NCBI GenBank assembly: GCA_944373065.1 | Contig: CALWAJ010000037.1 | Coordinates: forward strand, 1 to 12,334 | Length of the DNA: 12,334 nt | Reading direction: 5' to 3' | From: an uncultured Bacilli bacterium | GTDB lineage: Bacteria > Bacillota_I > Bacilli_A > RF39 > UBA660 | Program-made: the position numbers and the translations under genes | The notes under the pieces: model-generated | The model's input: the letters and a program-made list of their open reading frames with translations, nothing else | The model's database searches: none | What the model was told of the DNA's origin: nothing | Shown: positions 6,580 through 12,334 of the stretch, piece after piece | How positions within the stretch are numbered: the stretch's first letter is position 1 | How the letters are laid out: the number at the start of each line of letters is the position of its first letter

Positions 6580-9500
6580 TTATTTTAGCACTTTGGAATA
6601 TTTCTTAATAACACCCTTATCAATATAGGTATTATCTTCAAATAAAATTAAGGGAATATCATTTTGAAATAGTTCTTGTAAATAAGTTATTTGAACTAAT
6701 TCATCTATTTTCCTTTTCGATGCAAATATTCCTATAGATTTATCTAAATTAATTTTATCTAAAACATGTAGCTCACCATCAATACTAGGATTTCTAAGTG
6801 GATATTTTGAATTTGAAAATTCATTCGCTAGCCTTTGATGTCCAAATTTTTGTTTACCAAATACACAAATATTATCTGTTAAAATAAATGTTTTAGAGCC
6901 AGCATAGGAATAATATGCACCACTATTTACTTTTGCTACAGAAATAAAGTTTTCACCATTACAGCCACTACCTCCTGCATGTCTTCCATATTTTGCTGAT
7001 GTAATAGCATTATCTTTTAATATTTTACTAAATGTTTCTAAAGAATTAGGACTATGAGTATAGTATTTTTCTTTTAAGACAAATTGTTGTCTTTTTTCAT
7101 CTTGAAAATAAGCCAATATTTTTTCCATATTAAATTGATAATTTTTAATATTTAATAATATATCTATATTTTCTTTAGGAGTTTTTATAATATTATGTAC
7201 AGAAGTTATTTTTAAATCTTTATTTTTAAGATATTTTTTTGCTTCTTCAAATAATCTTTCATCTTTTCCTCTATAATAAAAGTCATAAGTCTTATTTTCT
7301 TTATATCCTACAAACCAGTCTTCATTTAAATAACCGTCTATATAATTAGTAGTTATCTTTTCATATTTATTATTATTTTCAAGACAATAGTCAAAGTAAA
7401 TAGAATTAATTTCTCTTCTTAAATTATATTTATCACAGTTACTAAATCTTTTAACTTCTTTTCTTCTATATTTATATATAGGCTCTATATCATCTGTTTT
7501 TAAATCATCTTTATATTTACCAGATAAAATTAATTGTTTTTTTGAGGAATCTTCGAGGTATAGATAATCTTTTGAATTTGGCTTAAATATGTTTTTAGTA
7601 TAATCATTTACTTTCGGTAATTTATCTAAAAATTTATTAGATACATCAATATCATTTCTTCCTATTATTACTAATTTGATACCATTATTTTCTTTAGAAG
7701 AAGTTATTTTTCTTATAGTTTCAGCTGCATTTTTATAAGCAGTATAGATTACATATTCAGGATTATCTAATTTATAACTATTCTCTGTTACTTCTATATT
7801 ATCAAAACAAAGTACTTCTCCTGTGCGCCATACCCAACTATAAGCGACTATATTGTCATTATATGTTACTTTAAAAAATCTACCATGTTGATTAACAGCA
7901 CCATGTCTTAGACAACTAGATGCTTTACCAGCTGGTGTTAAACAGCTACTTATTAATTTGTCTTTTACAATGTATTTTTCAATACCATTTGATATTATAT
8001 CTTCACTATGCATATCAACCATTTCATATTCACAATTATTTACTTTTCCCTTTATATCGGGAATAGATGAATATAGTCTAAATCTATAACTATTATATAA
8101 TTTTATTCCCTCAACTTTTTCGCTTAAAGGCATACCTTTATGAACAAAATTTAATTTTTCTAAGTTATTTTCAATATTATAATTATTTGGGAATAGAGCA
8201 TAGGCAATAGAATCTACCATGTTTTTTATTCGCATAAATTTTATCTTAGTATTTTTTTGTTCATATAGTAAATCAAAACAAGTGAAAAATGCATTTATTG
8301 TATATTCCTCTTTAGTAGTAGATATATCAATAATATCCAGTAATAAGGGTTTTATTTTTTCAATATAGTCAGTTGGCTTTTGATTTAATGATGTAGTAAT
8401 ATAAGTTAGTTTAGTAAAATCTTTATTTATTATTTTTTTTGTTAAATCGTATCCTAATATATTAAGTGCATCAATTATTACTTGATTATCTTTATCAAAA
8501 TTAATTACTACTTTTTCTGCTATATGGCGATTTTGTATATTAAGTGTACAAATTATTACAGTATTAATTTTATCAATATTAATTACTATTTTTTCTGTCA
8601 TATTATGTTCTTGTATGTTAAATGTGTCTATTATTATTGAATCGTCTTTTTTTATATTTAGTATTTCTATGTTTTCAATATACTTTTTATTAAATATGGA
8701 GTTTAATTCTAAATATTGCTTTGCATTATAGTTTTTAACAAGTTCAAAAGAGATATCTATATTTAAATTAAATTTACCTGATTTGTAATAATGATAAAGA
8801 GTTTTTTTATTATTTATTTTTAATATTTGAAATATATTTTTATGATTAATTACTCTTTGAAATAGTGCTTCTATAATTTTTATTTCTTCTTTAGTTATTT
8901 CATCATTATAATTAGATAAGAATTCTTTTAAAAATATCTGAAAACATTTTAAATATAATGAGCTGTTTTTTCTCTCGGATGATGATAATATTTCAAGTCT
9001 ATTTAGACCATTTATATATTTTAATGAAAACAAGTCTTCAGAAATATCATCTCGGAAATCATAATCTTTAACTTTCTTGCGTAATATTTTATTAAAATTG
9101 TCAGTAACTATATTATTTGCATTTGTTAATATAGAATGCTTTTTTAAACATAATATTAGTATTTCTAATGTTTCTCTATTATCTATTTGCATGAGACTAT
9201 TTATATCTTCATAAGATAAACTATGACTTTTAATTTTGTTGTTAAAGACAGATATAAGTTCATCTATATAAGTTTTGTTAAATTCTTCTTTTAGAGCATA
9301 AGAAAGTATATCATCTAGTTCTTTAAAATTCATAAGAGATAGATACTTATGACAGTATTTAATAATGGAATCATTATAATAAAATTTTATATCCTCTAAA
9401 AACAACTTATAGATTGGATATATTATAGTTTCATCAATAGATATAAGTTTTAACTTATAATTAGTATCTTCATAGTTAAAATAAAAAAGAGATTCAATTT

Positions 9501-9876
9501 CTTCAAATGTATCAAGCTCATCTATACTATATTCATCAACAAAGACTGTTTCTTGAAATTTCTTTTTAAAAAACTGATAATGCTTTTTAGCATATTTAAA
9601 AAATGATTCTTTATCATTAATTGTCAATAGAACATCAAATCTATCTTTTTCATTTATACATATATCATATAGATTTAAAACTTGATCAAAATATGATTTA
9701 TCTACTTTTTTATTTTTCTCTCGTAAATAATAGATATTAATTTTTTTAATTAATTTATATATATTTTCAGAAGTAAGGAATGGTTTAGTTTCTAAAATAT
9801 ATTGTATTTGCTTTGAGAAGTCATCATAATTATCTTCTTCTAAAAATAGCCAGTCAAAAGAATCACTTTTTTTCAT
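6580..9876 (-). CDS. Large multidomain protein with C-terminal ADP-ribosyltransferase-like region (hypothetical)
   Basis: A 1098-residue protein that I do not recognise as a whole. Residues 1-390 are helical and charged, without a named motif. Residues about 393-494 carry about three 26-residue repeats (pattern xTLNIQ...KIVINxDK..xVII). Residues about 640-760 form a distinctive module: CLTPAGKASSCLRHGAVNQH (645-664), then RFFKV, SWVWR (680-684) and LCFDNIEV (689-696), followed by a helix and a strand IKLVIIG. This is arranged like a GNAT-type core but lacks a clear acetyl-CoA loop. Residues about 935-1098 start YYTHSPNSLETFSKILKDNA and continue with a Gly-rich stretch, ENFISVAKV (975-983), and GELHVLDKINLDKSIGIF (1034-1051). 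That order resembles ART folds, with H941 and E1035 as candidate catalytic residues. Both domain calls are by eye. No signal peptide or membrane segment is seen. The start overlaps the ankyrin gene by 14 nt, with AAGGA 9 nt before the ATG. Confidence 0.85.
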   Translation of the reverse strand: MKKSDSFDWLFLEEDNYDDFSKQIQYILETKPFLTSENIYKLIKKINIYYLREKNKKVDKSYFDQVLNLYDICINEKDRFDVLLTINDKESFFKYAKKHYQFFKKKFQETVFVDEYSIDELDTFEEIESLFYFNYEDTNYKLKLISIDETIIYPIYKLFLEDIKFYYNDSIIKYCHKYLSLMNFKELDDILSYALKEEFNKTYIDELISVFNNKIKSHSLSYEDINSLMQIDNRETLEILILCLKKHSILTNANNIVTDNFNKILRKKVKDYDFRDDISEDLFSLKYINGLNRLEILSSSERKNSSLYLKCFQIFLKEFLSNYNDEITKEEIKIIEALFQRVINHKNIFQILKINNKKTLYHYYKSGKFNLNIDISFELVKNYNAKQYLELNSIFNKKYIENIEILNIKKDDSIIIDTFNIQEHNMTEKIVINIDKINTVIICTLNIQNRHIAEKVVINFDKDNQVIIDALNILGYDLTKKIINKDFTKLTYITTSLNQKPTDYIEKIKPLLLDIIDISTTKEEYTINAFFTCFDLLYEQKNTKIKFMRIKNMVDSIAYALFPNNYNIENNLEKLNFVHKGMPLSEKVEGIKLYNSYRFRLYSSIPDIKGKVNNCEYEMVDMHSEDIISNGIEKYIVKDKLISSCLTPAGKASSCLRHGAVNQHGRFFKVTYNDNIVAYSWVWRTGEVLCFDNIEVTENSYKLDNPEYVIYTAYKNAAETIRKITSSKENNGIKLVIIGRNDIDVSNKFLDKLPKVNDYTKNIFKPNSKDYLYLEDSSKKQLILSGKYKDDLKTDDIEPIYKYRRKEVKRFSNCDKYNLRREINSIYFDYCLENNNKYEKITTNYIDGYLNEDWFVGYKENKTYDFYYRGKDERLFEEAKKYLKNKDLKITSVHNIIKTPKENIDILLNIKNYQFNMEKILAYFQDEKRQQFVLKEKYYTHSPNSLETFSKILKDNAITSAKYGRHAGGSGCNGENFISVAKVNSGAYYSYAGSKTFILTDNICVFGKQKFGHQRLANEFSNSKYPLRNPSIDGELHVLDKINLDKSIGIFASKRKIDELVQITYLQELFQNDIPLILFEDNTYIDKGVIKKYSKVLK
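8395..8628 (-). repeat. Intragenic 78-bp tandem repeat (26 residues), about three copies
   Basis: Copies at 8628..8551 and 8550..8473 agree at roughly three quarters of positions by hand count and encode residues 417-442 and 443-468 of the large protein. Each begins D/C-T-F/L-N-I-Q and contains EKIVIN or EKVVIN. A third, decayed copy (8472..8395) begins DALNI. The period is an exact multiple of three, so the frame is kept. Confidence 0.75.
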
Positions 9877-11485
9877 TACGATATGTCCTTACTTTTTCAG
9901 CTTGTTTTTTATTATCAGTTAATTTAGAGTCAACAAAATTCCATATCTCTTCACCAGTTAAAAGTCCACTCTTTTCTCCATTTGATACTAAGTTTAATAG
10001 TTCGACTATTTTATTATTAATAGTTTCCCAGAATATATTCTTATTTTTTTCTATTAATTCAATTAACTTATCTTCTAAGCTATTTATTTCATCAACTGTA
10101 AGATATGCATAATCTAATTCATCAAATATTTCTATTTTTTTATCATCTTTTACTATGTTCATACTATTTACGCTATTTATTACATTAATTTTTAATTTTA
10201 TAGATTCTATTTGTTCTATAAATAATATTTCTTTTTTATTTAATTCTTTTAATAATGTTTTTTTAATATCTTCATTTTGAATATTTTCTATTTCTTCTTT
10301 TAAAGAATTCATATCTCTTAAAGTTTTACATTCATTAATATCATCTATAGATATTTCTTCACTACTTTCTTTTATTATTTCATTAAGTAACTGTACTTCA
10401 TCTTCATAATTAAAAGCTATTAACATGGCTTTTAATCTATCAACATTTTCAATAGTTTGATTTTCTATAATATAATTATTAATGGTTTCTTTTAGTAATA
10501 AATCCAATTTGTTAGATAATAATATAATGCTACTTTTCTCTCTTATACTTAAATCATTATTTTCAAGGTAAGTATTTAGTTTATTTTTATCATTTAATAT
10601 TGTAGCATAATTTAATAATAAAAATTCTATGATTATATTAAGAAGCATTGCTTCTATTCTTGTTTTTAACTGATTAATTGTTTCATAGTCGATGTTTTCT
10701 TGTTTTATAATATTATTTAATTGATTTTCTTTACTTTCTTCTTTTTGGATTTTCTCTTTATCCTCTAAATCCACTATTAATATTTGGTCTTCATCTTCTA
10801 TATCTTCTTCTATTGTTTGTAGATCTTTAGTATCTTCTATAGTTTCTTCCGTTGTTTGGATATTTTCTTTAACTTTTTCATTATTTTTTTCTATATATGA
10901 CTTTATTTTTTCTCTTTCTTGAGATAACCTGTCATACCAAATCTTATTTTTAGTTTGGCTTGCTTCTTGCTTATATCCAATTAAGGCTTCATAGATATTA
11001 TTATCATTATTATCTTTACATTGTAAATCATACTCATCACCTAAAGCATCAATTAAATTAGCAGTATCACCGGTATAAACTTCGCTGGCAAGTGCTGTAT
11101 GAATTAGACTATCACCATCATTATCTTTAATATTAACATCAAAATTATATTTTTTAGCTAAAGAAATCAATTTATTAATAAATTCAGTTGAATATGAATA
11201 ATCTTCTCCATTTTCTGTATATCCATAAAGTGCTAGATGAATAAAACTATATCCTGTACTTTTACCTTTTAAATTAACATCGACACCGCATTGTAACAAT
11301 GTATCTATAAATTTTAAGACTTTATCTTCGGGAAATTTATTTTGAACTGCAGCATGCAATAATCCACCATATTCATTAATCTTATTTATATCATTAAAAT
11401 ATTTCTTTATATTTTCTTTAGTAATCTCATCTAATTTGTGTTCTTTAAAAAAATTACTCATCTCTTCATTAATATCTGTTTTCAA
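9863..11485 (-). CDS. Ankyrin-repeat protein (hypothetical)
   Basis: Residue numbers count from the GTG at 11494. About residues 41-175 form three to four ankyrin repeats: GGLLHAAVQNK then CGVDVNLKG, YSFIHLALYGY then NFDVNIKD, and GDSLIHTALAS then YDLQCKD, with a decayed NNIYEALIGYK. These repeats mediate protein contacts. An acidic Glu-rich linker (about 205-260) follows, then a long, helical, highly charged C-terminus that may form coiled coils. The open frame reaches GTG 11494, but that codon abuts the GGAGAG site; TTG 11485 is better spaced (about 7-9 nt) and is preferred, giving 540 residues. The stop is TGA. The gene has its own promoter, follows a terminator and overlaps the next gene by 14 nt, so it forms a two-gene operon with the large protein. 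Function unknown. Confidence 0.88.
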   Translation of the reverse strand: MKTDINEEMSNFFKEHKLDEITKENIKKYFNDINKINEYGGLLHAAVQNKFPEDKVLKFIDTLLQCGVDVNLKGKSTGYSFIHLALYGYTENGEDYSYSTEFINKLISLAKKYNFDVNIKDNDGDSLIHTALASEVYTGDTANLIDALGDEYDLQCKDNNDNNIYEALIGYKQEASQTKNKIWYDRLSQEREKIKSYIEKNNEKVKENIQTTEETIEDTKDLQTIEEDIEDEDQILIVDLEDKEKIQKEESKENQLNNIIKQENIDYETINQLKTRIEAMLLNIIIEFLLLNYATILNDKNKLNTYLENNDLSIREKSSIILLSNKLDLLLKETINNYIIENQTIENVDRLKAMLIAFNYEDEVQLLNEIIKESSEEISIDDINECKTLRDMNSLKEEIENIQNEDIKKTLLKELNKKEILFIEQIESIKLKINVINSVNSMNIVKDDKKIEIFDELDYAYLTVDEINSLEDKLIELIEKNKNIFWETINNKIVELLNLVSNGEKSGLLTGEEIWNFVDSKLTDNKKQAEKVRTYRNEKK

Positions 11486-11518
11486 AATAATCACTCTCCA
11501 TATTTGTAAATTGTTCTT

Positions 11519-11547
11519 ATACTATCATATTAAAGTATTTTTATCAA
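11519..11547 (-). promoter_or_regulatory. Promoter of the ankyrin/ART-like operon
   Basis: TTGATA (11547..11542), a 17-nt spacer and TAGTAT (11524..11519), with TG one base before the -10 (extended -10). It begins 2 bases after the upstream terminator and lies about 25 nt upstream of the start region of the ankyrin gene. Confidence 0.7.
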
Positions 11548-11549
11548 CT

Positions 11550-11577
11550 AAAAAATAACCATTGCTGGTTACTTTTT
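11550..11577 (-). terminator. Intrinsic terminator after the Cys/His-site protein gene
   Basis: On the minus strand AAAAAGTAACCA (11577..11566) pairs with TGGTTATTTTTT (11561..11550) through 12 pairs including one G-U, with a GCAA tetraloop and a 3' run of six T. It overlaps the stop codon of the gene it ends. Confidence 0.88.
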
Positions 11578-12072
11578 ACTTGGGTTCATCATTTTAGTAA
11601 ATACTTTCCCTTTTTCTTCAATAGACTTATCTTCGCTAGGAAAATCTTCCATAAATTTAACCCATTTATCTGCTACTTCTTTATATGACATATCACTTCT
11701 AGTAGGTTTAGCAAAAAAACTTTCTTTCCATATAACTCTGTCATGTGGATAATTCCTACTGCGAACTTCCTCTAATTTTTTTCCACAAGCGACACACTGA
11801 CAAGTCCAATAAACTTTTCCTTCGTAAGCATCTTCGATGTATCCCCAAAAATACCAAGCAGGATGAGGACACCTTTCTTGTCGTTCTACTAGTATTATAC
11901 CTTGTAAAGTCATTGCTTCTTTAGCAGATGAATCAAGTTCTATTTCTATACCAAGATATTTTTTCACATTATCATCTTCGAGTAATTTTTTTCTTTGTCT
12001 AATTAATTTTCCTCTACTTACTTTTAACTCTAATAACTTATCTTCATATGATTTTAGTTCTTCATCAGTCAT
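11569..12072 (-). CDS. Hypothetical protein with a probable Cys/His metal site
   Basis: A 167-residue protein that I cannot assign to a named family. Residues 1-45 form a charged, coiled-coil-like helix (EELKSYEDKLLELKVSRGKL). The middle has CPHPAWYFWG (C68, H70) and then CQCVACGKK (C91, C93, C96), spaced like a small zinc-ribbon or treble-clef site; metal binding is inferred. The C-terminus is helical and charged. No membrane segment is seen. An AGGAGGG site lies 7 nt before the ATG. It starts 40 nt after the gpmI stop with no terminator or convincing promoter between them, so it may be co-transcribed with gpmI, and it ends in an intrinsic terminator. Confidence 0.85.
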   Translation of the reverse strand: MTDEELKSYEDKLLELKVSRGKLIRQRKKLLEDDNVKKYLGIEIELDSSAKEAMTLQGIILVERQERCPHPAWYFWGYIEDAYEGKVYWTCQCVACGKKLEEVRSRNYPHDRVIWKESFFAKPTRSDMSYKEVADKWVKFMEDFPSEDKSIEEKGKVFTKMMNPSKK

Positions 12073-12112
12073 AATTAAACCCTCCTACTTATAGTATGCC
12101 TTATTTAACTAA

Positions 12113-12334
12113 CTAAATCAAGTTATCTCCTGTCATTTCTTTTGGCTTTTCTATATCCATATATTTTAGTATTGTAGGAGCAATATCTCCTAGTTTACCT
12201 GTTTTTATTTCTTTTATATTATGATCTGTAATAATAAATGGAACAGGACTAGTTGTATGAGCAGTTATAACTTCTCCTTTATCGTCTTCCATGATTTCAG
12301 AGTTACCATGGTCTGCTGTTATAAACATCGTAAA
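12113..12334 (-). CDS. gpmI: 2,3-bisphosphoglycerate-independent phosphoglycerate mutase, C-terminal part
   Basis: This glycolytic enzyme interconverts 3- and 2-phosphoglycerate using two Mn ions. Only about the last 73 residues are present; the gene runs off the right edge. The ITADHGNSEIM motif supplies the Asp and His metal ligands, and the later AHTTSPVPFII segment supplies a further His, both diagnostic of the alkaline-phosphatase-superfamily mutase rather than the cofactor-dependent form. The C-terminal GKLGDIAPTILKYMDIEKPK and MTGDNLI match the family end, so the 3' end is intact. The frame continues upstream of the internal Met (…FTM), so no start is seen here. The stop is TAG. Confidence 0.96.
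   Translation of the reverse strand, partial: FTMFITADHGNSEIMEDDKGEVITAHTTSPVPFIITDHNIKEIKTGKLGDIAPTILKYMDIEKPKEMTGDNLI

Noticed and set aside
9813..10112. Plus-strand open frame of 99 codons
   Set aside because: It lies antisense to the overlapping ends of the ankyrin and large genes, has no ribosome binding site, and reads as a low-complexity Ser/Phe/Leu shadow of AT-rich coding DNA.
1..12334. CRISPR array, tRNA, rRNA or insertion sequence
   Set aside because: No regularly spaced direct repeats, cloverleaf-like sequence, rRNA-like segment, transposase motif or terminal inverted repeats were seen on either strand.
1..12334. Mycoplasma-type code with TGA as tryptophan
   Set aside because: TGA ends dinB and the ankyrin gene at natural C-termini, and conserved tryptophans such as that in L2 TPWGK are encoded by TGG.

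Overview
The window is very AT-rich (visibly below about 30% G+C). It has strong Shine-Dalgarno sites (AGGAGG) before most genes and a canonical S10 ribosomal protein operon. TGG encodes Trp in the ribosomal proteins, and TGA is used as a stop in dinB and in the ankyrin gene. The code is therefore standard, not the Mycoplasma code. Together this suggests a low-GC Firmicute/Bacilli-type bacterium, perhaps one of the small-genome gut lineages close to Mollicutes. The lineage is inference.

Layout, right to left because nearly everything is on the minus strand. (1) 12334-11550: the 3' end of gpmI (glycolysis), then a small protein with a probable Cys/His metal site, closed by a good intrinsic terminator. 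(2) 11547-6503: a self-contained two-gene unit with its own promoter, a 14-nt gene overlap and a terminal hairpin. It encodes an ankyrin-repeat protein and a 1098-residue multidomain protein. The C-terminus of the larger protein looks like an ADP-ribosyltransferase fold, and its middle carries a distinctive Cys/Trp-rich, possibly GNAT-like module. I do not recognise this pair as a described system, and it is the most interesting part of the window. (3) 6498-5239: a Y-family DNA polymerase (dinB) with its own promoter. (4) 4251-5233: a PHP-domain phosphoesterase, the only plus-strand gene. It is convergent with dinB and ends in a strong hairpin. (5) 4189-3665: an unrecognised 174-residue protein. 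(6) 3664-3376: a non-coding stretch. (7) 3373-1: the S10 operon, with an extended -10 promoter, a folded leader of about 120 nt that is a candidate autoregulatory element, and then rpsJ, rplC, rplD, rplW, rplB, rpsS and the start of rplV.

The ribosomal genes are spaced by 11-23 nt or overlap (rplD/rplW share one base), as expected for one co-regulated transcript. The genes right of the S10 operon are separate short units with identifiable promoters and terminators. Several apparent ORF starts were corrected because an upstream ATG/GTG lies on or next to the ribosome binding site (rplV, rplC, rplD, the 174-residue protein, and probably the ankyrin gene).
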